Source of the DNA: Weissella hellenica
Lineage (GTDB): Bacteria > Bacillota > Bacilli > Lactobacillales > Lactobacillaceae
Direction of reading: 5' to 3'
Length of the DNA: 64,000 nucleotides
Assembly (NCBI RefSeq): GCF_005405545.1
Contig: NZ_BJEG01000003.1
Coordinates: 1 to 64,000, forward strand
Numbering within the stretch: position 1 is the first letter of the stretch; every line of letters begins with the position of its first letter. Below the pieces are notes generated by a model. The model ran no database searches. It was not told the origin of the DNA and saw only the letters and a list, made by a program, of their open reading frames with translations. A program made the position numbers and the translations under genes. Below are positions 49,318-58,566 of the stretch, one piece after another.

Positions 49318-49992
49318 TTAAATAAATGAAGATGTTCCAGGGTTTAATTCAACAATCTTACCCGTACGCTTATAGATAATCCATTCGGCAATATCTGTTA
49401 CATAATCTGAAGTACGCTTTAGATAACCTGCAACGACTAAATAATCAGTCGCAGCCGCCACTTGTTCAGGATCAGCTTTCATCGCTTCAATTGACATCTC
49501 ACGAATATCACGCGTTACATCTGAGATACCTGCTGCTACCTCTGAAATTGTTTCAGCTGCAATTGCATCATCATTAACGTAATAATCTAACACTTGTGAT
49601 ACCATTTTGGCAACGTTTGAGCCAGTCTCACCAATCGTTTTTTCAATAGCGGCAACACGCTTACTTCCTTTAACGTGGATGGTTGAAATTGCAATGTTAC
49701 GCGCATTATCACCAATTCGTTCTAGGACTGACACTGCTTTTAAAACTGTCATAATTTCGCGCAAGTCAGTCGTGACAGGTTGATACAATGCAATCATTTC
49801 AAAACTTTTCTTTTCAATCGCAATTTCACGTTGATTAATCGCATTATCACGATCAATAATTTCTTGAGCAAGTGTACGATTATGATCTAAAAATGCTTGT
49901 ACCGCCTCATCTAAGGTTTCCGATACCAATAGTCCCATTTCTTTAAAGGATGTATCCAAATCTGATAATTCATCATCAAAATATTGTCGCAT
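49318..49992 (-). CDS. phoU: Phosphate transport regulator PhoU
   Basis: A 224-residue helical PhoU protein that links the Pst transporter to phosphate signalling. It consists of two three-helix repeats; signature stretches FDDELSDLDTSFKEMGLLV, DRDNAINQREIAIEKKSFEMIALYQPVTTDLREIMTVLKAVSVLERIGDNARNIA and YLKRTSDYVTDIAEWIIYKRTG. It is the last gene of the pst operon. Confidence 0.95.
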   Translation of the reverse strand: MRQYFDDELSDLDTSFKEMGLLVSETLDEAVQAFLDHNRTLAQEIIDRDNAINQREIAIEKKSFEMIALYQPVTTDLREIMTVLKAVSVLERIGDNARNIAISTIHVKGSKRVAAIEKTIGETGSNVAKMVSQVLDYYVNDDAIAAETISEVAAGISDVTRDIREMSIEAMKADPEQVAAATDYLVVAGYLKRTSDYVTDIAEWIIYKRTGKIVELNPGTSSFI

Positions 49993-50037
49993 TTCAATAT
50001 TTCCTTTCTATTTCTTTATCTTACCCTAAATTAACTT

Positions 50038-50796
50038 CTAACCAAAACGTCCAGAGATATAATCTTGGGTCTCTTGTCTGGTTGGATCCAAAAACACTTT
50101 TTTTGTATTATCGAATTCAATTAAATTACCATCCATAAAAAAAGCCGTTTTATCTGAAATACGTGATGCTTGTGCCATTGAATGGGTTACGATAATCATA
50201 GTTAGCTGATTTCGTAATTGCATCATCGTATCTTCCACTTTACTTGCTGACATCGGATCCAAGGCAGCAGTTGGTTCATCTAATAGCATAATGTCGGGGC
50301 CGGTCGCCAAAGCACGGGCAATTGACACACGCTGCTGTTGTCCACCTGACAATGACAAAGCCGATTTGTGTAGGGTATCTTTCACTTCATCCCAAATAGC
50401 TGCTTGCTTTAAAGATTTTTCAACAGTTTCGTCTAAGAAGCCCTTATCTTTATGTCCTGCTGTTCGTAATCCGAAAGCAACGTTATCATAAATCGAAAAT
50501 GGAAACGGATTAGGCTGTTGAAACACCATCCCAATTTTTTGTCGCAAACTAACCGTATCAGTATTTGGTGCATAAATGTCTTGACCATTGAACATGAAAG
50601 TCCCATTAACTGTAACGTTATCTGCTAAGTCATGCATACGATTTAATGCTCGCAGGTAGGTTGACTTCCCTGATCCTGAGGGGCCAATCAAAGCAGTTAT
50701 ATCATTTTTTTTAAATGAAAGATCAATGCCATGAAGGGCTTCCTTTTTGCCGTAGTAAAGATGAACATTTTCGGTTACTAAAATTTTCTCTGTCAT
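50038..50796 (-). CDS. pstB: Phosphate ABC transporter ATPase PstB (copy 1)
   Basis: A 252-residue ATPase of the high-affinity phosphate importer. Walker [18 protein letters not shown] (about 38-54), [17 protein letters not shown], signature [16 protein letters not shown] and Walker [16 protein letters not shown] are intact. A second PstB lies immediately upstream (50811). Confidence 0.95.
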   Translation of the reverse strand: MTEKILVTENVHLYYGKKEALHGIDLSFKKNDITALIGPSGSGKSTYLRALNRMHDLADNVTVNGTFMFNGQDIYAPNTDTVSLRQKIGMVFQQPNPFPFSIYDNVAFGLRTAGHKDKGFLDETVEKSLKQAAIWDEVKDTLHKSALSLSGGQQQRVSIARALATGPDIMLLDEPTAALDPMSASKVEDTMMQLRNQLTMIIVTHSMAQASRISDKTAFFMDGNLIEFDNTKKVFLDPTRQETQDYISGRFG

Positions 50797-50810
50797 CTGC
50801 TAATCCCCTT

Positions 50811-51641
50811 CTAGCCGAAGTTTCCATTCACGTAATCAATCGTTAATTGTACTTTTGGTCGTGTGAATATCTTTCTTGTTAAGTCATATTCAATTACTTC
50901 ACCCGCATGGAAAAAGGCAGTGTAATCCGAGATACGACTAGCTTGTTGCATATTATGCGTCACAATAATGATTGTATAATGCTTTTTTAATTCCATCAAA
51001 GTATCTTCAATCTTAGATGATGAAATCGGATCTAAAGCTGAAGCCGGCTCATCTAATAACAATATATCTGGCTTCATTGCAATCGCACGTGCAATCACTA
51101 ACCGTTGTTGTTGACCACCTGATAATGATAGTGCTGACTTTTTCAAATCATCTTTCACTTCATCCCATAGAGCCGCTTGCTTCAGCGACGTTTCTACAAT
51201 TTCAGCTAATTTTTTCTTATCATGCATACCATGTTGTTTTAGCGCAAACGTTATATTATCACTAATTGATTTCGCAAATGGATTCGGCCGTTGAAACACC
51301 ATCCCAATATGTTTACGCATTTCATAAACATCAATATCATGTGAATTAATATCTAAACCACGATACATAATTTGGCCACCAACTGTTGCGACATCATCGT
51401 TCATACGATTTAATGAACGTAAAAATGTTGACTTACCAGAACCAGATGCCCCAATTAGTGATGTTATTTTAAACCTTTCAAATGATAAATCCGCATTCTG
51501 TAATGCCACATTATTACCATATGCTACTTGTAAATCTGTGGTAGACAATGCAATTTCATGCTTGTCCTTATCCATTTGATAAATATGACGATCAGGTTGT
51601 GAACCCGTTAAATTTAAAGACCCTTGTAAATTAGCCGTCAT
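50811..51641 (-). CDS. pstB: Phosphate ABC transporter ATPase PstB (copy 2)
   Basis: A 276-residue ATPase, longer than the first at the N-terminus (about 25 polar residues, NLQGSLNLTGSQPDRHIYQMDKDK). Walker [51 protein letters not shown] and LLLDEPASALDPISSSKIE. ATG 51641 is preferred over the GTG at 51644. Two PstB paralogues in one pst operon are common in Firmicutes; whether they form homo- or heterodimers is unknown. Confidence 0.94.
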   Translation of the reverse strand: MTANLQGSLNLTGSQPDRHIYQMDKDKHEIALSTTDLQVAYGNNVALQNADLSFERFKITSLIGASGSGKSTFLRSLNRMNDDVATVGGQIMYRGLDINSHDIDVYEMRKHIGMVFQRPNPFAKSISDNITFALKQHGMHDKKKLAEIVETSLKQAALWDEVKDDLKKSALSLSGGQQQRLVIARAIAMKPDILLLDEPASALDPISSSKIEDTLMELKKHYTIIIVTHNMQQASRISDYTAFFHAGEVIEYDLTRKIFTRPKVQLTIDYVNGNFG

Positions 51642-51658
51642 CACGACCCTCCTCTATT

Positions 51659-52552
51659 CTATTTTGTTGCTGTCAGATGCTTATACAAAACGCTACTCAA
51701 GAAGCGTGCTAAGAAATTAAACAACAAAACAGCGATAATTAAGACTGCCGAAGCACCTGCTGAAACGGCTGCTGCATCAGGCATAATACCTTCTGAATTA
51801 ACTTTCCAAATATGCACGGCTAAAGTTTCAGCGGGACGCATAATATTGAGCGGACTAGCTGTATTAAATGGATTCCAGTCACCAAAATCCAATGCTGGTG
51901 CTGATTGTCCAGCTGTATAAATCAAAGCGGCTGCTTCACCAAAGACACGCCCTGCTGATAGCACAACACCAGTTACAATTGACGGCACAGCAGCTGGTAA
52001 GATGATATGTCCAACTGTTTCCCAACGTGACAAACCTAAAGCAGCACCTGCTTCACGTTGTAAATTCGGAATACTACGTAGTGAATCCTCAACGGAACGT
52101 GTCAACAATGGTAAGTTAAAGAACGTTAGCGCAATTGCTCCTGATAGAATAGAGAATCCCAATTTAAACTGGACGACAAATAGTAAGAAACCAAATAACC
52201 CAACAACCACTGAAGGTAATGACGACAAAATTTCAATTGCTGTACGCGTTAGACGAATAAATTGGTTTTTCTGATTTGCATATTCATGTAAATAAATACC
52301 TGCTCCCAATGCAATAGGAAACGAAATAATCATCGTCATAATTAGTAGGTAAAAGGAGTTAAATAACTGAACACCAATTCCACCACCTGCTGTAAATGCT
52401 GATGAAGGGGATGTTAAAAAGTGCCATGATAAGTGTGGTACACCCTGGACTAAAATATAGCCCACTAAGGCAGCTAATACTAATATGACAAACCCAGCAA
52501 TGGTGTATAACATAACACTCGCTAGCTTATCACTTTGTTTTGGGTTTAACAT
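51659..52552 (-). CDS. pstA: Phosphate ABC permease PstA
   Basis: A 297-residue permease with about six membrane segments. The start MLNPKQSDKLASVMLY at 52552 follows GGGAG, one base after the pstC stop; the frame extends 17 more codons inside pstC and should not be used. The coupling motif REAGAALGLSRWETVGHIILPAAVPSIVTG is intact. Confidence 0.94.
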   Translation of the reverse strand: MLNPKQSDKLASVMLYTIAGFVILVLAALVGYILVQGVPHLSWHFLTSPSSAFTAGGGIGVQLFNSFYLLIMTMIISFPIALGAGIYLHEYANQKNQFIRLTRTAIEILSSLPSVVVGLFGFLLFVVQFKLGFSILSGAIALTFFNLPLLTRSVEDSLRSIPNLQREAGAALGLSRWETVGHIILPAAVPSIVTGVVLSAGRVFGEAAALIYTAGQSAPALDFGDWNPFNTASPLNIMRPAETLAVHIWKVNSEGIMPDAAAVSAGASAVLIIAVLLFNFLARFLSSVLYKHLTATK

Positions 52553-52553
52553 C

Positions 52554-53471
52554 TTAAATCGCTCCCTTCTTTGCAATTGCTCTAATAATGATATTAAAGA
52601 CAAGTGACATCAACAATAAGATCAAAGCCAAACTCCATAGAACATTGTTTTCTAATGAGCCCATAACGGTATTTCCAATACCTTGTGTCAAAATTGATGT
52701 CAAGGTTGAAGCCGGTGATGTTAAGTCTTTTGGCATTAATGAGGCATTTCCAATTACCATTTGTACAGCCAAGGCTTCACCGAATGCACGTGCCATCCCA
52801 AAAACGACAGCGGTTAAAATACCAGGTGTCGCTGACCTTAGGATAACCTTATAAATGGTCTGCCATCTTGTTGCGCCTAATGCCAAAGCTGATTCACGAT
52901 AATGACGTGGTACTGATTTTAATGTATCAACCGTCATGGATGTCACTGTTGGTAAAATCATCACGAATAGAACCATGGCACCTGCTAAGATACCAAATCC
53001 AGAGCCACCAAATAAGTAACGTAGTGTTGGTACAATTACTGATAGACCAATAAATCCATAAACAACCGATGGAATACCAACTAACAATTCTGTAACTGGC
53101 CCTAATATCTTAGCACCTCGTTTTGGTGAAATTTCAGTCATAAAGACTGCTGTTCCAATTGCAAATGGTGTTGCAATCAAAGCAGCCATTAATGTCACCA
53201 AAAATGACCCTGTAATCATTGGTAGCGCACCCGTTAATGGTGTACCGCTTGCATCTGTTTGACCAGGCGCCCAATTTTTACCTGATAGAAAATCCCAAAG
53301 ATTTACTTTATTACTAAAAAATGTTGCCAGTCCTTTTGAAGCGACAAACCAGAAAATCGAAACAACAACCAAAACTATCAATAATAGTGCCGAAAAAGTA
53401 ATCACACGGCCAAATTGATCTTTTTTGCTTGCCTTTGATTTTTTTAATAATGATTCACGAATTAAATCCAT
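52554..53471 (-). CDS. pstC: Phosphate ABC permease PstC
   Basis: A 305-residue permease with about six membrane segments. Conserved stretches: FWVASKGLATFFS at the first helix, ELLVGIPSVVYGFIGLSVIVP and YRESALALGATRWQTIYKVILRSATPGILTA, the EAA-type coupling loop. AAGGAG precedes the ATG. It ends one base before the pstA start. Confidence 0.94.
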   Translation of the reverse strand: MDLIRESLLKKSKASKKDQFGRVITFSALLLIVLVVVSIFWFVASKGLATFFSNKVNLWDFLSGKNWAPGQTDASGTPLTGALPMITGSFLVTLMAALIATPFAIGTAVFMTEISPKRGAKILGPVTELLVGIPSVVYGFIGLSVIVPTLRYLFGGSGFGILAGAMVLFVMILPTVTSMTVDTLKSVPRHYRESALALGATRWQTIYKVILRSATPGILTAVVFGMARAFGEALAVQMVIGNASLMPKDLTSPASTLTSILTQGIGNTVMGSLENNVLWSLALILLLMSLVFNIIIRAIAKKGAI

Positions 53472-53483
53472 GGCCTAAACTCC

Positions 53484-54356
53484 TTAGTCTGCTCTACTTA
53501 AATTGCCTGCTTCATCACGTTCAACGCGCATATCATGAATTGATATATACCCTAGTTGCGGAACCAAAGTTTGCTGAATACGTTTTGAGTCGATATATGA
53601 CAAAAATTCTTTTACTTTGCCTATTGGCTGACCATTTGTATAAATATGTTCATACGACCAAATTGGCCAGTCACCATTAATAACGTTCTTATTAGTTGCT
53701 GCAACACCATCAAGTGTAGCTGCGATCACCGAGTCATCTAAATAAGCAAATGAGGCATATGATATTGCCCCTGGTGTGCTACTAACAATTGATCGCACCA
53801 TCCCCGAAGAGTCTTGTTCTTGTGCTGATGCGGATTTTGCACCCTGCAATCCCCATTTTTCAAAGGTTGCACGAGTTCCTGAACCGGCAGCACGATTAAC
53901 TAAAACAATTGGCATATCAACACCACCAACTTCGCGCCAGTTTGTAATTTTCTTCGTAAAGATATCAATTAACTGTTTTTGTGTTAACTGTTTGACATGA
54001 GCTTGTTTGTTAATCATTGGTGCAATACCAACAACACTCACACGATGGTCAACTAATTTTTTAGGGTTGATTCCCTCTTTTTCACCAGCAAACATGTCTG
54101 AATTACCTAAATCAACTGCGCCCGTTTGTACCTGTGCTAGTCCTGTACCGGTACCACCACCTTGAACATTGACATGAGCGCCTAAATTATTGTTCGCAAA
54201 TTCTTCTCCCGCTGCTTCAACAAGTGGCTGCAATGCTGTTGACCCGACTGCAGTGATGTTAACATCACTATTTTTTTGTCGTGTTGCGTAACCAAACGTT
54301 AACAGGCCGCCAGCAACAAGAATAATCACTGCGCTTATTAACCAATTGCGTTTCAT
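53484..54356 (-). CDS. pstS: Phosphate-binding protein PstS, Cys-less
   Basis: A 290-residue phosphate-binding protein; the GSGTR loop (RAAGSGTRATFEKWG) and GSTALQPL (phosphate contacts) are intact. The N-terminus is a hydrophobic segment (about 5-22, LISAVIILVAGGLLTFGY) followed by ATRQKNSD. There is no Cys in the whole protein, hence no lipobox. It may stay as an N-terminally anchored protein or be released, unlike the usual lipoprotein PstS of Gram-positives. It is the first gene of the pst operon. Confidence 0.93.
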   Translation of the reverse strand: MKRNWLISAVIILVAGGLLTFGYATRQKNSDVNITAVGSTALQPLVEAAGEEFANNNLGAHVNVQGGGTGTGLAQVQTGAVDLGNSDMFAGEKEGINPKKLVDHRVSVVGIAPMINKQAHVKQLTQKQLIDIFTKKITNWREVGGVDMPIVLVNRAAGSGTRATFEKWGLQGAKSASAQEQDSSGMVRSIVSSTPGAISYASFAYLDDSVIAATLDGVAATNKNVINGDWPIWSYEHIYTNGQPIGKVKEFLSYIDSKRIQQTLVPQLGYISIHDMRVERDEAGNLSRAD

Positions 54357-54434
54357 TCGTGAACGCCTCCTAAACTTCTTTTCCGTTACTATTGTTTTAT
54401 TATGCCGAATGTTTGTAAATGTGAAACCTTTTTT

Positions 54435-54455
54435 ATGTAAATTTTTTCTTTACAT
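54435..54455. promoter_or_regulatory. Inverted repeat upstream of pstS
   Basis: ATGTAAA (54435-54441) and TTTACAT (54449-54455) form a perfect 7-bp inverted repeat. Further TTCACA and TTTACA hexamers lie between it and a CATAAT -10 on the minus strand. TT(A/C/T)ACA repeats resemble PhoP-type boxes. It is a candidate for phosphate control; PhoP binding is not shown. Confidence 0.45.
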
Positions 54456-55597
54456 TAATCATTTTGCCAAACAATTGTCCAACATTGACGTTGACAAATC
54501 ATCTTTTTCCCTTGGCTCACAACCTTTAATGGTTTGCTGGGTTGCACTGCCATCCCCGCATGACTTAACCTAATCTTGATTGATTGATTTAATAAGAAAA
54601 TTGTTAATCGCCGTTGTCCGGTGAGTGGTAATTGTGGTTGTGTCATAATTAATAACTGCTGTGCAACTATTTTGCCCCCAATCAACCAAGCTAACAGCCC
54701 GGTTAAAACAGGCCGCCAATCACACTGCCATATTAGACAACTAAAATCTCCCGTTACCGGGACTGGATCTGCCCACATTAATGTTTGTATACCCGCCAAT
54801 GATTGCTCTAAATATATTTGATACATTAAACGATGATAAACGTGTTTCCAAAGATAATCCGCTTCCCAAGTTAAATCAAATAGTTGCCAAAAATCCTTCC
54901 ACTTTTGTTTTTGTTTTTGAAACAACACCTTAAAATCTTGTGTTTCTAACCATAGTTTATCATATGCTTTATATTCTATATGCTTATTTATTTCTCTTTT
55001 TTTCCCATTGCTGTTTATATCATACCCATTAGGTACAATCGCTGTCAGCAAGGTAGCTCCCTGCGCCTCTAAAACAATACGATAACCCAACCACTGCTTA
55101 GTTTCAGTAGCCCGTAATTCAATTATCAACATTTGAATTGTTGCTGACCAGACAAACTTCCTGACGCGACATCCTAAGCGATACATTTCTACACTAGTCC
55201 AAAATAAAATCGCTTGCATTTCAAGCAATTGATTCGCTGTTGATAATTTCATCATCGCCACTGGCATATGTACCGGTTGCTGATAAACATCACGTTCAAA
55301 CCATTGCGCATCTTGATTAATCGTTATGTTTTTTGGGCAGCCGTCAAGTTGTAATTTAATTAGCCAATTTTTGGACCATTCGTATACCCAAAATTGCGTT
55401 AATAAATACCACGTTATTTTAGCCTGTTTACTAAACCCTTCATCACTAATTTTTATGGTCCCACCTGTGACGACTTGTTGTATGTGCTTAAATAATTTTT
55501 GATACAATTGTACATCTGTCTGATCAGTCCAACACCCTAAATTAACACGGTTAGCAAAAATATGTGTTGCTTTTAAGTGGAGGGTTAATACTTTCAT
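54455..55597 (-). CDS. Unrecognised Trp-rich protein upstream of pst
   Basis: A 380-residue soluble protein with about 20 Trp (5%, several-fold above average), no signal peptide and no membrane segment. A region about 217-270 (KQKWKDFWQLFDLTWEADYLWKHVYHRLMYQIYLEQ) vaguely recalls the entry helix of six-hairpin glycosidases, but no catalytic residue can be assigned. The ATG is preceded by GAGGA and a promoter with a repeat, so expression is likely. It precedes pstS by about 100 bp in the same direction. The function is unknown. Confidence 0.65.
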   Translation of the reverse strand: MKVLTLHLKATHIFANRVNLGCWTDQTDVQLYQKLFKHIQQVVTGGTIKISDEGFSKQAKITWYLLTQFWVYEWSKNWLIKLQLDGCPKNITINQDAQWFERDVYQQPVHMPVAMMKLSTANQLLEMQAILFWTSVEMYRLGCRVRKFVWSATIQMLIIELRATETKQWLGYRIVLEAQGATLLTAIVPNGYDINSNGKKREINKHIEYKAYDKLWLETQDFKVLFQKQKQKWKDFWQLFDLTWEADYLWKHVYHRLMYQIYLEQSLAGIQTLMWADPVPVTGDFSCLIWQCDWRPVLTGLLAWLIGGKIVAQQLLIMTQPQLPLTGQRRLTIFLLNQSIKIRLSHAGMAVQPSKPLKVVSQGKKMICQRQCWTIVWQND

Positions 55598-55606
55598 TCG
55601 TTCATC

Positions 55607-55641
55607 CTCTATATTATTTTCTTAATTTTGATTATATAGAG
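55607..55641. promoter_or_regulatory. Promoter/operator-like repeat of the Trp-rich gene
   Basis: CTCTATAT (55607-55614) and ATATAGAG (55634-55641) form a perfect 8-bp inverted repeat with a 19-bp spacer. The -10 TATAAT (55631-55636, minus strand) overlaps one arm and the other overlaps the SD. A repressor could occlude both, or the mRNA could fold to hide the SD. Confidence 0.5.
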
Positions 55642-55708
55642 AATGAATATAAAATAAAACGCCAGGCACAGCTAATTTTTTACTAACCATCCTGACGATT
55701 CGTTTTTA

Positions 55709-56488
55709 TTATTTCGCAATTGTCCAATCATCCAAGGAATCTACCTCGTACGTTGGCTGTTTGGTTTCTTTTGCGACCACTGCTTTTTTAGAAACACCCG
55801 AATACACTAATAACGTATCAACATCTGCATGAAAACCCGCTTTGATATCCGTATTATAATTATCACCAACCATTAATGCTTGATCATGAGTAAGGCTTAA
55901 CTTTTCCAGTGCCCCATTCATAATAATATTTTCTGGTTTACCAATAACAACTGGAGCTGGTTCGACAGCCGTCGCCAAAAATGCAACAACAGATCCAGCA
56001 CCTGGTACCATGCCACGTTCGGTTGGTAAATTGGTGTCCGGATTTGTTGCAACAAATTTAGCCCCCTGTTGAATGGCTAATGTACCTTGTAAAATCTTTT
56101 CATATGTGACATCACGATCTAAACCAATCGCCACAGCATCTGCAGGTGCCTGCGATACAAGCTCAAAACCTTTATCTAATAGCGCTGTTTTTAGGCCTTC
56201 TTCACCAATCATTAAAACTCGGTGAACATCATCAGACTTGGCTAAATAATCAGCCAAGGCCATGCCTGACGTATATACTTGATCGGCAGTGGTTGGGATT
56301 TGATGATTCTGGGTTAAATTTTGGGCAACCGCTTCTGGTGTTTTAGTAGAATTATTTGTCACAAACAAATATTTAACTTGCTTATCCATCAATCGTTGCA
56401 CAAAGCGTTGGCCACTCGGCATTTTCTTTGTGCCTTTATAAATGGTACCATCCAAATCAATTAAGTAACCGTCATAACATTTTGCCAT
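55709..56488 (-). CDS. HAD-IIA family phosphatase (YutF/NagD type)
   Basis: A 259-residue HAD phosphatase of the TIGR01457 type. Motif I GYLIDLDGTIYKGT (about 7-20), motif II LFVTNNSTKTPE, and the C-terminal GKPENIIMNGALEKL and LMVGDNYNTDIKAG motifs are intact, with the C2 cap between. Substrates are likely sugar or nucleoside monophosphates. It is first in order after the Trp-rich gene and lies next to yutD, a usual pairing. Confidence 0.92.
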   Translation of the reverse strand: MAKCYDGYLIDLDGTIYKGTKKMPSGQRFVQRLMDKQVKYLFVTNNSTKTPEAVAQNLTQNHQIPTTADQVYTSGMALADYLAKSDDVHRVLMIGEEGLKTALLDKGFELVSQAPADAVAIGLDRDVTYEKILQGTLAIQQGAKFVATNPDTNLPTERGMVPGAGSVVAFLATAVEPAPVVIGKPENIIMNGALEKLSLTHDQALMVGDNYNTDIKAGFHADVDTLLVYSGVSKKAVVAKETKQPTYEVDSLDDWTIAK

Positions 56489-56497
56489 GATTTCTCC

Positions 56498-57166
56498 TTA
56501 TTCTTTTTCTGTATTTTTTGACCGCTCACGAACCTGAAAGTGCCGATGCTTTTTTGATCCAGATGTGGCAACAGAATTTGAACGTTTACCAACATGTTTT
56601 TCTGGTTGATGAGCTGTATTCACCTTTTCTTTAATCACTGGTGTTTTTTTACGCTTTTTATTATCACGATGATTTTGTGATTTATTATTACTGTTGTTAG
56701 CTTTATTATTAGATTGTTTAGCCTTATTAACCCCATTTTTATGCTGACGACGACGTCTCTTAGGCTTTGAAGCAGCCTTTTCTTCAACTTCGACAACTTC
56801 ATGAGGTGCCAAATTTTCTAACACAAAAAATGGTGCACCAAAATTAGCTTGCTCGTACAAAAAGTCTTGGAGTGCCGCAATTTGTTGACTACGGGCAATC
56901 CCTTTGGTCCCATCTTTATAAAATCCTTGTAATCGCAATTGATCAGCAGCAATATCACCAACCAAATAGTCATATTTTTCTAAAAAATCACTAAAGCGAG
57001 CCGCCAATTTTTGTTGATCATACGCTTCGCGATAATTTTTTACTAAACGATAAGGCCGTTCATTAATAAAAATATCAGCTGCTGTTTCTCCTGTTGTAAT
57101 AGCTGTACTAGCTTGACGTTCAATAAATTGGGCATCGGCTAGTTCTTTCATTCGTTCTCGATTCAT
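56498..57166 (-). CDS. YutD family protein with long basic tail
   Basis: A 222-residue protein. The first ~115 residues form the YutD domain: INERPYRLVKNYREAYDQQKLAARFSDFLEKYDYLVGDIA and GFYKD. The remaining ~95 residues are a low-complexity Lys/Arg/Asn/Ser tail (KRRRRQHKNG and many NNKS repeats), which suggests RNA or ribosome contact. The family function is unknown. It is followed by the HAD phosphatase and preceded by the 5'-nucleotidase-like gene. Confidence 0.85.
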   Translation of the reverse strand: MNRERMKELADAQFIERQASTAITTGETAADIFINERPYRLVKNYREAYDQQKLAARFSDFLEKYDYLVGDIAADQLRLQGFYKDGTKGIARSQQIAALQDFLYEQANFGAPFFVLENLAPHEVVEVEEKAASKPKRRRRQHKNGVNKAKQSNNKANNSNNKSQNHRDNKKRKKTPVIKEKVNTAHQPEKHVGKRSNSVATSGSKKHRHFQVRERSKNTEKE

Positions 57167-57187
57167 TAATTTTTTCTCTCTATCACA

Positions 57188-58564
57188 TTATGGTGCGAAT
57201 TTCTTATGCAAGTAACTTGCAAAGTCTTCTCGTAAAACGGTGTCATATGACATTGTATTTTGTCCCATAATTTCCAAAGTTGGAAAATATGGGATAAACA
57301 AATAATGATCTAATGAGCCAATTGTGTAGTATGCGTTATAATCAATCGGCTTATGATGTACTAAAATTTCACCTGCTTTTGTGATAACAATGCCAGACCA
57401 AACAACGGTTCCCCATAGATTACCACGAAATCCCATACCTTTTACACGGGCATTCTGTAAAAAGCGTTTATTCTTTTTTGCCTCTTGAACTAAACGCCAT
57501 AAATCGGCACCTTTTAAGATTGACCGCATTGGATGCACTGCATGTGGTAACAGCGCATGTAGATCATTTGCAGTAACTGTGCCTGCTGGTAAATCATGTA
57601 AAAACAAGCCAGTTGATAACATCGCAATATCGGTATGAGTACGCGCTTTAAGTGCATCTAATCCTAAATCAATCAAACGATTATCGTACTCTAAATCCAC
57701 ATGATAATCGTTTGGTAAGGAGGCAATCACATTTTTTGATAACTGCTCTGCACCACTTTCTTGATACGCTCTGATCTCCACATCATCATGATGCACTGCT
57801 GGTAAATCATCTGTTGTAATTGTTCGTGCTTGGATATTAATTAATTTACCATCTTGCATCTCAAAATCAATTCGACCAATATGGTCACCATAGCGACCAG
57901 CTGCAGCCAATAATGAATTGGCATGTTTTTCACCATAGGCAAGTAAGTGATGCGTATGTGCACCAATAATAATTTGTAATTCACTATACCGTTCTGCTAA
58001 ATACCGATCTGTTGGTAATCCAAGATGAGACAATAAAATATTAACATCTGTTTTTCCCGCTAATTGTGATAATACTTTAGCTAACGCCTGGTCGACATCT
58101 TCTGGTTGCCATCCCAATAATGGATACGTTAACTCAAATGGTGCTGTAAGTCCCAAAACACCAATTCTAGTTCCTTTTGGTGTCGTAATAATTTTATACG
58201 GCACTGCCCAATCAGGCTTTTTTTGAGTTTGCTTATCCGTCATGTTTCCTAAAATAATGGAAAAATTGGCATTATCATATAACTGATTTAGCTGTTCATG
58301 ATTTAGACCGAGGCCTTCATTATTACCGATGGTAACCCCATCGTAGCCAATTTCATTCATCAAATTAACATTGGCTTGACCACTTGTTGCTTCCGTTAGC
58401 GGATGTTGTCGGTCAATAAAGTCACCAATATCAAATGTTAGCACACTCCGCTTATCACGAGTCAGCTGACGTTTACGCGTCAGTAAATATCGGCGGATTT
58501 TAGGCCAACGTTCCAAATGCGAATGCAAATCATTGGTATGTAAAATTGATATTTTATCTGACAT
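57188..58564 (-). CDS. 5'-nucleotidase/metallophosphatase (YunD type)
   Basis: A 458-residue two-domain metallophosphatase. The N-terminal domain holds LHTNDLHSHLE (about 8-18), FDIGDFIDRQ, GNNEGL, LLSHLG and IIGAHTHH metal-ligand motifs; the C-terminal 5'-nucleotidase domain starts near residue 285. It lacks a signal peptide and is probably cytoplasmic, as is B. subtilis YunD. Substrates may be nucleotides or sugar nucleotides. Confidence 0.9.
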   Translation of the reverse strand: MSDKISILHTNDLHSHLERWPKIRRYLLTRKRQLTRDKRSVLTFDIGDFIDRQHPLTEATSGQANVNLMNEIGYDGVTIGNNEGLGLNHEQLNQLYDNANFSIILGNMTDKQTQKKPDWAVPYKIITTPKGTRIGVLGLTAPFELTYPLLGWQPEDVDQALAKVLSQLAGKTDVNILLSHLGLPTDRYLAERYSELQIIIGAHTHHLLAYGEKHANSLLAAAGRYGDHIGRIDFEMQDGKLINIQARTITTDDLPAVHHDDVEIRAYQESGAEQLSKNVIASLPNDYHVDLEYDNRLIDLGLDALKARTHTDIAMLSTGLFLHDLPAGTVTANDLHALLPHAVHPMRSILKGADLWRLVQEAKKNKRFLQNARVKGMGFRGNLWGTVVWSGIVITKAGEILVHHKPIDYNAYYTIGSLDHYLFIPYFPTLEIMGQNTMSYDTVLREDFASYLHKKFAP

Positions 58565-58566
58565 CT

